Program-made: the position numbers and the translations under genes
Notes under the pieces: model-generated
What the model saw: only the letters and a program-made list of their open reading frames with translations
Database searches by the model: none
Told to the model about the DNA's origin: nothing
Shown here: positions 40,873 to 51,644 of the stretch, one piece after another
Position numbering within the stretch: the first letter of the stretch is position 1
Layout of the letters: each line of letters starts with the position of its first letter
Assembly (NCBI RefSeq): GCF_030269925.1
Contig: NC_085130.1
Coordinates: forward strand, 3,794,501-3,858,500
Length of the DNA: 64,000 bases
From: Bombyx mori
Taxonomy: Eukaryota; Arthropoda; Insecta; Lepidoptera; Bombycidae
Reading direction: 5' to 3'

Positions 40873-41282
40873 CACCATCATCATCATCATTCTCCTGCCC
40901 TTCTCCCAGTCACCTGGGGTCGGCGCAACATGTTTTCTCCTTCCATACTCCTCTATCATGTACCATTTCTTCGCTTACTTTTTTTTAATGCTTAGATACG
41001 ATAGGACGAGCTCACAGCCCACCTGGTGTTAAATGGTCACTGGAGCCCATAGACATCTACAACGTAAATGCGCCACCCACCTTGAGTAATAAGTTCTAAG
41101 GTCTCAGTATAATTACAACGGCTGCCCCACCATTCAAACCGAAACGCATTACTGCTTCACGGCAGAGATAGGTGGGGGTGGTGGTACCTACCCGTGCGGA
41201 CTCACAAGAGGTCCTACCACCAATAAAAACTCTCCTCTTACCCATATCGTCTTTCACGCAATCCATCCATTTCATTTAACGT
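40873..41282 (-). mobile_element. RTE-type LINE 3' end split by Bm1
   Basis: Antisense RTE C-terminal codons and tail (TCATCATCAT at left is the (ATG)n end; CCAGTCACCTGGGGTCGGCG is shared with 52,957 and 53,370). After the Bm1 it resumes with CCTCTTACCCATATCGTCTT and stops at about 41,275. Confidence 0.82.
40979..41229 (-). mobile_element. Bm1 SINE inserted in the RTE fragment
   Basis: Antisense 3' domain, T-run at left and CCACCAATAAAA at right. The RTE text runs continuously across it when compared with the 52,957 copy. Confidence 0.87.
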
Positions 41283-41639
41283 AAATTGTCGCAAGTTGGT
41301 GGCCATATTGGCTATCCTATAAAACTGTATGTAGCAATATAATGCAGTGTTATCTTTATGCTCGACTGCCGGCAGGAAGAGGGTCGCATCTCAACGGATT
41401 ACTGCCTCAAGATGTTTCACTATTGTTACCGGATAGCTTGTAAATAGTGTTCGATGTCAGATAAAGTGAGATTAAGAAAACAATTTTTCGATGATTCTCT
41501 TTTTTTAGGGTTCCCGACATGAAAATAACAAACGGAATACTTTTTGTTTGTCTATCTATCGGTTTGTCTGACACTGAAGTCTGTTTTTCTCGGAAATGCG
41601 TCAATTTGAACAATTTTAAGCCATTGCATAGCTTCTATC
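41283..41639. other. No gene seen
   Basis: Minus-strand frame 41,407-41,613 has no recognisable motif. Confidence 0.5.
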
Positions 41640-42019
41640 GCGGGCCTTGAGCGTGGCGATTGAATCAAGAAATTCCGTAACGAAAATAACCTGACACCCC
41701 CACTACGCCTACTATGTAGCTCGCGTTCAACACATTCACACGTTGCGCTGGTGTAGTGTTTGTGAATAAGCACGCGGCGTGACGTCGCACTGCATGAGCA
41801 TCATAAAAGGTCTGCTCATCTCTCTTTCACGCGGTCTAGCTTAAGAGTGTGAAGGGGACAGTTAATATTTTGCTTTTGTTAATGTTTATTAATATAGCGT
41901 TGCCTTATTTTTATTATTGTTTTAATATTAAACTATTATTGTCTAATTGTATTTGCATAAGTTGATAAAAAATGCTTTGCAATAGCTTTACCGCGGCAGA
42001 CCCGAGTGCCACACGTCTT
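41640..42019 (+). repeat. Repeat Y (copy 2)
   Basis: Inverse counterpart of 6060-6430: CTATGTAGCTCGCGTTCAAC, GACGTCGCACTGCATGAGC, GTGTGAAGGGGACAGTTAA and the end CCGCGGCAGACCCGAGTGCC. A Bm1 follows at once, as in copy 1. Confidence 0.7.
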
Positions 42020-42235
42020 TTTTATTTATTGCTGGTGCTATAGTTACTGGAGCCCGTGGACATCAACAACGGAAATACTGTTACCCGCCTCGAGACATCA
42101 GTTCTAAGTCTGTTCTACAGTACAGCGTCTACTCAATCCTTTAAACTAAAACGCATTACTGCGGCAGAAATAGGTGCGTTGTTGGTACCTACCCGTGAGG
42201 GCTTACAAAATCACCACCATCACCAATAAAATTCG
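42018..42235 (-). mobile_element. Degraded Bm1 SINE next to repeat Y
   Basis: TTTATTTATTGC start and GTAGTTACTGGAGCCC-like, AACGCATTACTGC and GTTGGTACCTACCCGTG words in antisense Bm1 order. Confidence 0.75.
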
Positions 42236-42577
42236 AAATATATGACCCGACCGATAGCTCGATTATCTTATATCTTTTAATTTGATTACTACTAAATGAA
42301 GACGCAGTGACTTCGTGCTATTAGTTGAAGACATGAGTGGATGAAGAGAATTTGATAGAATTTGTTAATTTTGAGAAAACGGGCAACAAACTTTTGTTAC
42401 TTTTACTTTTCTCCGTACATAACTTCTTCATATGCAATTACTAAAAATAGTCTTTAAGCCCAGAGTTTTAAGATCTAATATGATTTATACGCACATGACA
42501 CCTTCATTCAATGTAAAAGCTCAAAAATCTTAAAAATAGTTCTTAACCCCTTCATCCACTTATATCTTCAGTAATAT
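42236..42577. other. No gene seen
   Basis: Short AT-rich spacer without features. Confidence 0.5.
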
Positions 42578-42842
42578 ATTTTTTTATTGCTTAAATGTGT
42601 GGACGAGCTCACAGCCCACCTGGTGTTAAGTATTTACTGGAGCCCATAGACATCTACAACGTGAATGCGCCACACACCTTGAGGTATAAGTTCTGAGGTC
42701 TCGGTATAGTTACAACGGCTGCCCCACCCTTCAAACCGTAACACCCCGTCTATTCCTGCCGTGAAGCAGTAATCTTCACGGCAGGAATAGACGGGGTGGT
42801 GATACCTACCCGCGCGGACTTACAAGAGGTCCTACCACCAGT
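42578..42842 (-). mobile_element. Bm1 SINE carrying a novel perfect hairpin
   Basis: Antisense Bm1 3' domain, normal except at 42,742-42,798, where a 25-base segment is followed 7 bases later by its exact inverse. Normal Bm1 has only one of the two arms. Ends CCTACCACCAG. Confidence 0.9.
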
Positions 42843-43099
42843 ATTTATATGTTTAACTAGCTGACTCTTCCAACTTCGTGACGTCTAACAGTCAATTAAT
42901 GTCGTGTTACAGATTAACTGAACTAAATATCACTTTTTCATTAAAGCAACACAATCCAGACATATCGTATTTTGATAAACTTTCCTTAGTTTATACAAAA
43001 TGAATATCTGAACGCACGCATAAATATTTGAAAACCAATACTTGCGTCAATCTTTTTTCGTGACGGACATTAATCTACATTTTTAAAATCGAAAATAAA
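42843..43099. other. No gene seen
   Basis: No frame or repeat identified. Confidence 0.5.
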
Positions 43100-43170
43100 T
43101 AAATAAATAATAGTTTAAAAAAACTAAAAAAATACGCTTTGGTAGAAAATCCAACTAAACAATAGATTTT
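43100..43170 (-). repeat. AT-rich repeat X fragment (module Q)
   Basis: AAAAAATACGCTTTGGTAGAA and AATCCAACTAAACAATAGA match the inverse of module Q, joined directly to a Helitron 5' end. Confidence 0.6.
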
Positions 43171-43262
43171 TTTTTTAAATCGGTTCAGTAGTTTCGGAGC
43201 CAATTGAATACAAACAAACAAACAAATCATTCCTCTTTATAATATTAGCATAGAAGTATAGA
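43171..43262 (-). mobile_element. Helitron H3, 5' end fragment
   Basis: Antisense: AAATCGGTTCAGTAGTTTCGG, (AAAC)n, CCTCTTTATAATATTAGC and TATAGA|T. With the adjacent X module it is probably one longer Helitron. Confidence 0.65.
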
Positions 43263-43270
43263 TTAGTATA

Positions 43271-43344
43271 ATTATTTGGTGTGGATTGGGAGAGGCCTAT
43301 GTCCAGCAGTGGACGACTAAGGGTTGTTGATGATGATGATGATG
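43271..43344 (+). mobile_element. 74-bp RTE LINE 3' end with 13-bp target duplication
   Basis: GAGGCCTATGTCCAGCAGTG and a (GAT)n tail, the common lepidopteran RTE terminus. ATAGATTAGTATA occurs on both sides (43,258-43,270 and 43,345-43,357). Confidence 0.85.
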
Positions 43345-43357
43345 ATAGATTAGTATA

Positions 43358-43712
43358 GATACACTCACCTATTATGTTATCCGAACAACGTGCCGTGTCT
43401 TTAGACAAGCCTAAGCCATTCTTTCGCACCGGCATAGTTTTAACAATAACACGCAATTCACTACGCTTTTCAATTCACTTCATTCGCGAAGAACGCGTTG
43501 TTTCTCTTGCAGCGCCACCAGATGGCGTGATTAGACGATTGAATGAAGGAAGCTCAACACTAGCCGTAACAAATAGACAACATACGCGTTGCATCAACGA
43601 CGTTGATACAATAGAACGCATATAACCGCGTCTCGTAACGAGTGTCGGGTGTCGCGAGACGCAATGCTCTAATTGCAGAACGCTTTCCATTGCTTTCGAC
43701 ACTGCGACAGTT
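43358..43712. other. No supported gene; possible unplaced LTR-like sequence
   Basis: Less AT-rich, with an 83-codon plus-strand frame and GCCACCAGATGGCG near 43,515. No second copy is in the window, so it cannot be classified. Confidence 0.4.
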
Positions 43713-43985
43713 TTTTTCCTACCTATGCTGATAGTATTGAGAGGCTATTTCAGCTTCACCCTAACGTGTGTAGGTGAGATCATGGGGCTCAAACCGAAGA
43801 ACGAACACTGACCCTAGCAAGAGGAGTGCTTCGTAGAATCTACCACTGTATCGGAAACGCGACCCACTGAGAAGATCCGGCGAGAAACTCAGTAGGCTGT
43901 GTCTGTGTGTTAACTCGCTCGTCGAGCCCTTCGTCGCAAGCGACAGGTTCGGCGAGGACGGTGTCCGGGAGCGACAGTATTTAGC
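43713..43985 (-). mobile_element. Jockey-type LINE 3' end
   Basis: Antisense 3' UTR from TTTTTTTCCTACCTATGCTG (poly(A) at left) to the C-terminal codons (GACGAGGACGG-like). Confidence 0.83.
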
Positions 43986-44002
43986 CTACAGATAAACGAC
44001 TT

Positions 44003-44265
44003 TTTTCGCCCTACCTATTACGCGCGGACGGATAGATGAGCTCACGGGCTCGGCCTGAGACAATGAGACAAGACCAGTGCTAACACTGGCCCTAGCAAGA
44101 GCAGTGCTTCGCTGGATCTACTACCGGATCGAAATCGCGACCCATTGAGAAGATCCGGCGAGAAACTCAGTAACTTGTGTCTATGGGCTAAGTCGCGCAT
44201 CGAATTTTTCCTTTCGGATTCGACGACAACTATGATCGTTGTTTGAAGAGCCTAAAAGCATTGGG
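44003..44265 (-). mobile_element. Jockey-type LINE 3' end, divergent, same orientation
   Basis: Antisense copy from CGCCCTACCTATTACGCGC to GTTTGAAGAGCCTAAAAGCA. Only 17 bases separate it from the preceding copy of another subfamily. Confidence 0.75.
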
Positions 44266-45624
44266 AGTTGCCCTCTCGCTTAGATCAGATAAGTAGAGGC
44301 GGCCACGAGCAGAGGTTATCGTGATATTGTCGTCGACGAGATTCGGGCATCTGTCAAAAATTTTGTATTCTACAATGGCTACAGTCATAAATACTGTCTC
44401 GTTGTAATTTTAGCAGTAACGGCTTTGAAATGCGCTTTCCAAATCCACCTTCGAAATACTTTTAAATTGAACTTAGGTACATAAAAACGACACATTAAAA
44501 CTAAATGGAAAACGCATTGTCAGTGGGAAACACGTAAAAACACGCTCGAGGAGCGTCGGAGTGTCTGAGTGTCGGCTAGCGCGTACCTACCGCAGGTGTC
44601 GCCACGTGTCAGTACATACAGACTAGTGTCGCGCGTAAGTCACGAGCGACAGCGATTTCAATATATTTTTTACATCTCAACTGTGTTATGTTGCAAATTT
44701 AAATAAATAATTTGAAATTGTGTCTAGTTAATTTCGAATTAAAAAGATTTCAATTTACTTCGTGTTTATTACCTTCTGCAGTCAGAAAATCAAGAATAAT
44801 CGAGCTCACGCCCCAATTAATGTTAAGATGTTATCAGAGTCCATAAGATCACAACAAGAATACCGTCATCCATCTTAAAACTTGATGTTACTCAGTCAAT
44901 AAGAACTCAATTGTATATTAATTACGCTAATCATATTTTTTTTGGATTTGATTTTTATTACTCAATATCATTTCTTTACACAATGACGCCATATGAAAAA
45001 TCGAGTATTTTCATTCAGGCTACGGTGCTCCCCGGTGAGACTTATCTTAATGAACCATTCCAGTTACGAGGGTCACACCTGAGCCTTGTAAAATATCTAA
45101 ACTAAAGACTATCGCATTTTATAAATTTTAGAATGAAAGTCTCGAGTTGATAAGAATCGATACGCTGATTTGGGCTTGACCCAAACGGTATAAGTACGCT
45201 AGGCCCACCGGTGGGTCATAAATCGTACAACGTCTTAATCGTGAGAGTACTACCTAGACATGAGACATGCCAATAACATGGTCAAAAAAAATTATATCTG
45301 AATTTCTGTTCTGCTATCACTTGGACCATACGAAATAGAGTGCGAGATGGAGCCTCTGAACTATACAGCGTACTTGATGCTCGGCTAATGTACCCTATCC
45401 TTTGCATATATTTGCTTGTTTTTCTGCATACATCCAACTCAGAGCTTTCCCTGTGCTTTCGAGCCTTTTGGAGAGCGAGAGATATGTTGTTGTTTTCAGG
45501 ATGCATTAAATGTTCTTTTCAAGAATTATTCTTTTGGAAAATTTTAAATTCAACGTCCAACAAACAAACTTACCGAAAACAATTCGTTTTTATGTTTGAA
45601 TGCGTTAAAAGATTTCTCACGTAC
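44266..45624. other. No supported gene; a very old Bm1 trace at about 44,795-44,890
   Basis: CGAGCTCACGCCCCAATTAATG and CATCCATCTTAAAACTTGATG recall a decayed antisense Bm1. A 103-codon plus-strand frame at 45,340-45,651 (start MRDGASELYSVLDARL) has Cys-rich and hydrophobic stretches but no known motif or repeat. Confidence 0.4.
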
Positions 45625-46038
45625 AAGAAAGGTTTGACAGTAAACAAATAGTATGCATGCTTGTGTGTGTCAAAAACATGGTAGTGTGTGAAATTTTTTT
45701 TTTTTAAATTGATTTCATGTATTTTCTATGCGAAATTAAAAAAATTGTTTAAAAAAACTAAAAAAATACGCTTTTATAGAAAATCCAACTAAAAAATAGA
45801 AAATAAATTTTAATAAATTTGAATTAAAAATAGTGTAAGATTTTATTGTAAAAAAAAGCGTGGGGTGCGTGGCATCAGTACTTATAAATATTTTATGAAC
45901 AGATATGAGTAGACGGGTTATTTTGATAATATCCTGAAAAGCACTCCTGCTCTATAAGTGTGGGAAATTTCATACTCCTCCGTCCGCGCAATTTTTTAAA
46001 AAGGGATACAAAGTTTTTCCTTCACGCGTTTATATATC
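45625..46038 (-). mobile_element. Helitron H1-like element with inverted internal module
   Basis: Antisense H1 body (TTTGACAGTAAACAAATAGTATG, GTGTGTCAAAAACATGG) at the left and the H1 5' end (GAAATTTCATACTCCTCCG, CACGCGTTTATATATCA) at the right, with repeat X in between. X here has module Q inverted and module P forward, unlike the other copies. Confidence 0.65.
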
Positions 46039-46392
46039 AAGCATACTTTTAAACAAAAGTACGCTGGATAAACTGGATGGTGATTGAAAGACAATAATTA
46101 CAAACATATCGAGAGGTAAAAGACTATCTGTTTTAAGCGACATTTTTGCAACTTTACAGCAGTTTAAAGTTTTTTTTATGGAAAAAATATCATAACAAAA
46201 AAAAAAACTTATTCAGCTATTTTAATAAAAACTTAATTGAGGCTCAATTAAAAAAAATTGTTGATGCTAATACCAAATAAAACGGACCGTTAATTACTAA
46301 GATAAATGTTGCTTGTTAAGCGAAATTTCGTTTAAGCCCAATAACCTTTAACCCTCGATATATTATTTTTTATCATCAAATGTTTTAAAAAA
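46039..46392. other. No gene seen
   Basis: AT-rich spacer. Confidence 0.5.
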
Positions 46393-46545
46393 GTACCGAT
46401 CCGGTGGTAGACTGCGAAGCACTGCTCTTGCTAGGGCCAGTGTTAGCAACACTTCCGCTTTGAGCCCCGTGAGCTCACCTATACGTTAGGGTGAAGCTGA
46501 AATAGCCTCTCAAGGCTATCAGCATAGGTAGGACAAAAGAAATAA
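46393..46545 (+). mobile_element. Jockey-type LINE 3' UTR, short
   Basis: CCGATCCGGTGGTAGACTGCG through ATCAGCATAGGTAGG with a short A-rich end. Confidence 0.82.
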
Positions 46546-46765
46546 AATTTTTTGATTGATTTAAAACGTTTTTTTTTTACTTACTGTTAACTCCTTGTTT
46601 TGGTCAGGAGGAAATCGCCGGATTTCCTCCGACTACGTGTTATCTGCGCTAGACACTATATGTCAATTGAACTGGCTAAGAGCGAAATCCTGTCGCGCGC
46701 TAAGCCGCATATAAACCTTGAATGATACACAGCTGAGACACGCGGGAGTTGATATGAAGCTTTTA

Positions 46766-46825
46766 TCACCGTAGGCAGGATGGTGGTACCTACCCGAGCT
46801 CACAAGAGGTCCTACCACCAATAAA
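46766..46825 (-). mobile_element. Bm1 fragment (60 bp)
   Basis: GGCAGGATGGTGGTACCTACC and AAGAGGTCCTACCACC; only the 5'-most part of the 3' domain is present. Confidence 0.75.
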
Positions 46826-47416
46826 ATTAAAAGTAAAAAGTAAAATCCTGCTGACTTGCTGGATTTACAATGATTAATTGTTTTTAAATATAGAAAAGGA
46901 ACTCACGTCTATTGAATAGTAGGAAAAGATATAAAAATGCTAAGAAACAATTCAATCCGAAATTTTGTCACACCCTATAAGAAATATCTTCAATCAAAAA
47001 AGGGGTAAAGTAACTAAGCAGTGGTTATATTCCTCTTACATTATGCCGAGCACGTCACCCGTTATTCTTGATAGTTCAAAATACATTTACAATGCACGAT
47101 ATAACGATATATTTTTTTAATTTTTATAGTAGGTAGGTATACTTATGGTATACTTACTGTTTTGTAAGATGAAAATTCTAACAACATATTATAAAAAGTA
47201 TCATCTCAGTCTGATAAGTGATGCGAACACAGATCTACAAATACTTAAAAAAGCAAAGTATTTTTCTCGGTTCTTTTCTTGGTCGTCATACACTTAATTA
47301 TTGTATTGACGGTTATTTTAACGTCATTATTAATGATTAAAAAACACGAGATCAAAACGTAAATGTAGTCTAAATTAAATAAATAGATCAAACCACAATC
47401 AAAATAATTTATTCCA
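46826..47416. other. No gene seen
   Basis: AT-rich, no frames of note. Confidence 0.55.
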
Positions 47417-47672
47417 TTTTTTATTTATTGCTTAAATGGGTGGGCGAGCTCAAGGCCCACCTGATGTTAAGTGATTACCGGAGCCCATAGACATATACAA
47501 TGTAAATTCCGCCACCCACCTTTGAGACATGAGTGTGTAGGGTCTCACTTTTAACAGTACAACGGCTGCCCTGCCCTTCAAACCGAAACGCATTACTGCT
47601 TCACGACAGAAATACGCAGGGTGGTGGTGCGTACCTGTGTGAACTCACAAGACGTTCCACCACAAATAAGTC
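47417..47672 (-). mobile_element. Bm1 SINE, 5'-truncated
   Basis: Antisense 3' domain from TTATTGCTTAAATGGGTGGG to GACGTTCCACCAC. Confidence 0.86.
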
Positions 47673-47789
47673 CAATTTCCTGAGATGAATCTTGTCTATT
47701 TCAATGTTTTTATCTTATTATTATTTTTTGTACTTTTGCGTGATCACAAACCAAAAATACTAAAGGTCGTAAAAGTATTTTATCTTCTA

Positions 47790-47988
47790 CTAGTGACCCG
47801 CCCTCGCTTCGCTTCGGAAACATTAAAACACACATGAAATAAAAAATTTTTTTTTAAAAAGTAGCCTATGTTCATCAGGGTCAATGGCGGCTTCTAATGG
47901 AAAAAGAATTTTTCAAATCGGTCCAGTAGTTTCGGAGCCTATTCGAAACAAACAAACAAATCTTTCCTCTTTATAATATTAGTATAGA
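47790..47988 (-). mobile_element. Short Helitron, family H3, complete
   Basis: 199 bp; minus-strand A|TCTATACTAATATTATAAAG start and CGGGTCACTAG|T end. It is the smallest complete H3 copy in the window. Confidence 0.85.
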
Positions 47989-48435
47989 TCTATCCTGCCC
48001 CAAGTTTCAATACAACGACCGATCCCACACTGCCTGCATCCAACGAATTGCTGCGACCCTCAACAGGTCGATCCACCGTGTGGGAGTACTACGCGCTACG
48101 TAAAACTATCATTATTTATCAACCAACCGATTATTTTTTTGAAATATCGTATCGTAAGCTGTAAAGTTCACCTATCGAATGCAGATGACAGGGTCACATC
48201 AAATATCTGGGAATGTTTTCTCACATGAAATCTCTGAGCGATGTGATCTCGCATCGTTCGTGAGCATGACGAGGGTCGAGAGGAAACGAATTGTATATTT
48301 AAAATGCGCTGATTTTTTTTATATATCTATAGCTTATCTTTTTCCTGTAACGTTCATGAAGGCAAAGGGATTATTAAATAGTTTAACGATCGCCGAAGCT
48401 AAGAGAAAGTCAAAAAGAAGAAGAAAGCTAATTAG
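47989..48435. other. No supported gene
   Basis: An 86-codon plus-strand frame at 48,179-48,439 ends in a basic run (KRKSKRRRKLIR) without any recognisable domain. Confidence 0.4.
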
Positions 48436-48714
48436 ATGAGTAAATTAGCTCACGGCCCATCTGGAGTTAAGTGGTCACCACAGCTGATAAATGTACATCT
48501 ATACTAATATATAAATCTACAGTGGTTTTTACGGATGTTCCGTTATAACTACTGAACCATGCATCCGATTGACTTGAAACTTGGTATCCATGTAGAAAAT
48601 ACATGTACTTAATGGATAGGCTAATAATAAAGTCTCACGTATAGTTACAACGGCTGCCCCACCCTTCAAACCGAAACGCATTACTGCTTCACGGCAGAAA
48701 TAGGCAGGGTAAAT
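48436..48714. mobile_element. Mosaic of Bm1 and Helitron fragments
   Basis: 48,436-48,497 is an antisense Bm1 piece (CTCACGGCCCATCTGGAG). 48,498-48,627 is a Helitron 5' end (A|TCTATACTAATATATAAATC). 48,628-48,714 is another antisense Bm1 piece. The order suggests that a Helitron inserted into a Bm1 and that parts were then lost. Confidence 0.65.
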
Positions 48715-48737
48715 GTCATAAGTAAATATTTTCTATT

Positions 48738-48963
48738 AACATTTTTCTAATGAAATACGTACTCAACAAATGTTCACGATTGACATCCACGGTGAAGGAA
48801 TAACGTTTGAAGGGCGGGGCAGCCGTTGTAACTATACTGAGACGTTAGAACTTATATCTCAAGGTGGTGGGCGCATTTACGTTATAGATGCTTATGGGCT
48901 CCAGTAACCACTTAACACCAGGTGGGCTGTGAGCTCGTCCACCCATCTAAGCAATAAATAAAG
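48738..48963 (+). mobile_element. Bm1 SINE with internal deletion
   Basis: The middle domain (ATGAAATACGTACTCAAC, GGTGAAGGAATAAC) is joined directly to TTTGAAGGGCGGGGCAGCC and on to the GCAATAAATAAA tail, losing about 110 bases. Confidence 0.85.
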
Positions 48964-49724
48964 AAAACGCTTTTTGACAGTGATACATATTTCACTAGAA
49001 ACATTTCTCGAGTCGGCTTCACTCGTGACGTAACACGTGCCATTTTTTTTTGTTTTCGCTCGCTCTTTATTGCCCCATGAATCAATTGAATGCGACATTA
49101 ATGTTTTACGAGTAACACACACGGTCTTATGACAAAAATATTTCTCTACACAAAATTAGGTTAGACAAGAATGTATACATATTTTTGTTTTAAGTAATAA
49201 ATAAATGAAATTGGCTGTCTTTTTATTTCGATATTGATGTTGAGGGCTTTATAATCCGTATGACATAGCGAATGCGGTCAGTGAATGTGATAACTCATAT
49301 CGTCTTTTCGCATTAAAAGTGTAAAATTTCAAAAAAATATTCGAAATTGAGCTAATATGCGGAATCATTTGGTATCACCAGTGTTTTTCTCATATAAATA
49401 CTGTCAAAAGAGCGTAGTTTAGTTTTAGCTTTTTTTTTTAGTTTACCTATATTTTGACTACTATTAACAAAATTAATACATATTTTTATCTTACTTTAAA
49501 AAAACAGATAATGTAACAGTAACTGGTAAAAGCTAAAAAATAAATGTTGCAAAGATGATTATAATATTAAAAACCGGCGAACTTTGTTCCGCCACACGGT
49601 TTGTTTCAAACACATCAACCGGTCAACTTCAAAATTCTATTATAATTAACCATATAATATATTAAGTTTAGCTGTCAGTTGCGTTTTGTTATAGTTACCA
49701 CGTTTTATGTCAAGTCCCACGGGA
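48964..49724. other. No gene seen; AT-rich
   Basis: No frame or repeat identified. Confidence 0.55.
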
Positions 49725-49853
49725 ATGTGATAAAAATCCTATGTCCTTCTCCTGGTTCTAAGCTACCTACTCACCAATTTTCAGCCAAATCAGTTCAGTC
49801 GTTCTTGAGTTATAAATAGTGTAACTAACACGACTTTCTTTTATATAAAAATG
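49725..49853 (-). mobile_element. Helitron-like 5' fragment (degraded)
   Basis: CCAAATCAGTTCAGTCGTTC and ACTTTCTTTTATATAAAAATG resemble antisense 5' regions of lepidopteran Helitrons. Ends are not clean. Confidence 0.4.
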
Positions 49854-50323
49854 TAGAATAGGGATCGCAGCGCATAAAATAAAAGTTACACTATTCCAAC
49901 ATCTTCTATTATAATAGTAATTAATAATTAACACTAATTTTATTACGTCTTACTCATTTTTCAACCGTCTTCGCCATCTTCCAATTCTCTGTCATTCTGT
50001 CTGTCATTCTCTTCTCCCTTTTTTTCCGTTTTCTCTCACTCACATCTTAACGCTCCGTTCCACACTCTATTCATACGTTCCGTTCTTACCAATCCTACAT
50101 ATATAGATATCACATGTTAAACCTTTAAAACATTTTCCTGTAAAATTAGTAAGTTTTGAGATAATACAGTTTTAATGCGAGAAGACGATTTAATTTTGTG
50201 TTATAACAATCGTCGCAGCCTTCAAACCGGAACCCAAGTACATCGCGGTAAAAATAGTCTATATATGAGACTTAAAATACTACCGGGCACCAATAAAATC
50301 TCATTCAGACAGCATTTCAACTG
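49854..50323. other. No gene seen
   Basis: Pyrimidine-rich stretch near 49,950-50,080. A weak, very old Bm1 echo at 50,215-50,300 is possible. Confidence 0.45.
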
Positions 50324-50416
50324 GTGGTAGGACCTCATGTGAGTCCGCACGGGTAGGTACCACCACTCCGCCTATTTCTGCCGTGAAGCAGTAATGCGTT
50401 TCGGCTTGAAGGGTGC
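50324..50416 (+). mobile_element. Bm1 fragment
   Basis: TGGTGGTAGGACCTCATGTG through GTTTCGGCTTGAAGGGTG, then breaks off. Confidence 0.82.
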
Positions 50417-50555
50417 ACACCGGTAGAATTGGCAACGCATCTTAGAAGCATTAAAAAATACGGTTCGTATAATGTTAGGAGGCAGAAAATTAGCTCGTGA
50501 CGGTGTTGTGAAGTCAGAATTTTTTTATTATTTTTTATTTAGCTTTTATTTATTT

Positions 50556-50962
50556 TTTATTGCTTAGATTAGTGGACGAGCTCACAGCCCACCTGGTATT
50601 AAGTGGTTACTGGAGCCCATAGACATCTACAACGTAAATGCGCCACCCACCTTGAGATATCAGTTCTAAGGTCTCAGTATAGTTACAACGGCTTACACGG
50701 CACAAATAGGCAGGGTGGTGGTACCTACTCGTGCTGACTCACAAGAGGTCCTACCACCAGTAGGTAATTACGCAAATTATAATTTTGCGGGTTTGATTTT
50801 TATCACACGATGTTATTCCTTTACCGTGGAAGTCAATCGTGAACATTTGTTAAGTACGTATTTCATTGGAAACATTTGGTACCCGCCTGCGGGATTCGAA
50901 CACCGGTGCATCGCTAGATACGAATGCACCGGACGTCTTATCCTTTGGGCCACGACGACTTC
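50556..50962 (-). mobile_element. Full-length Bm1 SINE
   Basis: Complete antisense copy. The tRNA-like head at 50,878-50,962 reads, on its own strand, the A box GGCCCAAAGGATAAGACG and a B box in GTTCGAATCCCGCAGG. Then come the middle domain and the 3' domain, which has a ~30-base deletion near 50,694. The B box is closer to consensus than in the 5616-6059 copy. Confidence 0.88.
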
Positions 50963-50982
50963 AAATAGTGAAATTGAATTAA

Positions 50983-51409
50983 CTAGAGGTCTCGCATTAA
51001 TTATAGTCGAAATTCGACTATAATTAATTGGAATTGTAAGTTTGTACACTATTATGATTGTATTTTATATTTCTATAATCACAAATTTCGCCAAGGCTAC
51101 ACTATAAAAAAATATTAATAAAGACAAACAATATTTAATCTATTCTCAATTTGACGACAGACGTCAAGAACAAAAGTTTGACAGTAAATAGTATGCATGC
51201 GTGTGTGCGTCAAATACATGGTATGTAGTGTGTGTAATGTTTTCCTTATTGATTTAATGTATCTTTTATGCATTATTTTAAAAAATATATTAGCATTGTG
51301 CACTTCTTCTCTATATTCTGTATAAGTGTAGAAAATTTCATACTCCTCCGTCCGCGCAATTTTCGTAAAAAGGGATACAAAGTTTTTGCTTCACGTATTA
51401 ATATATAGA
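50983..51409 (-). mobile_element. Non-autonomous Helitron, family H1, complete
   Basis: 427 bp with TC...CTAG ends between A and T and the hairpin AGTCGAAATTCGACT near its 3' end. The 3' tip reads TTAATGCGAGACCTCTAG, so the family 'CTGCGGG' is altered here. Confidence 0.88.
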
Positions 51410-51644
51410 TATAAAACGTAAAACAAACCATAATGTACCTACACGGAGAGAAGTCACAAAGTTTTGCAACGTAAATTTACAACACAAATGAGACTAAATA
51501 ACACGGTACACCCTTGCGATAAGTCAGCCCGAGACCCCTGTAATCTGGGAATGACACAAATTAGTAAGTACCTGTTACAGGGATGCATTAATTGGATTAT
51601 GAGCGGTTTTTTTTTTGTTTAATTAAATTATTATATTTTATAAA
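51410..51644. other. No gene seen
   Basis: Spacer between two Helitrons. Confidence 0.5.

Noticed and set aside
50878..50962. A second tRNA-like segment
   Set aside because: It is the head of a full-length Bm1 SINE, matched by the copy at 5616-6059.
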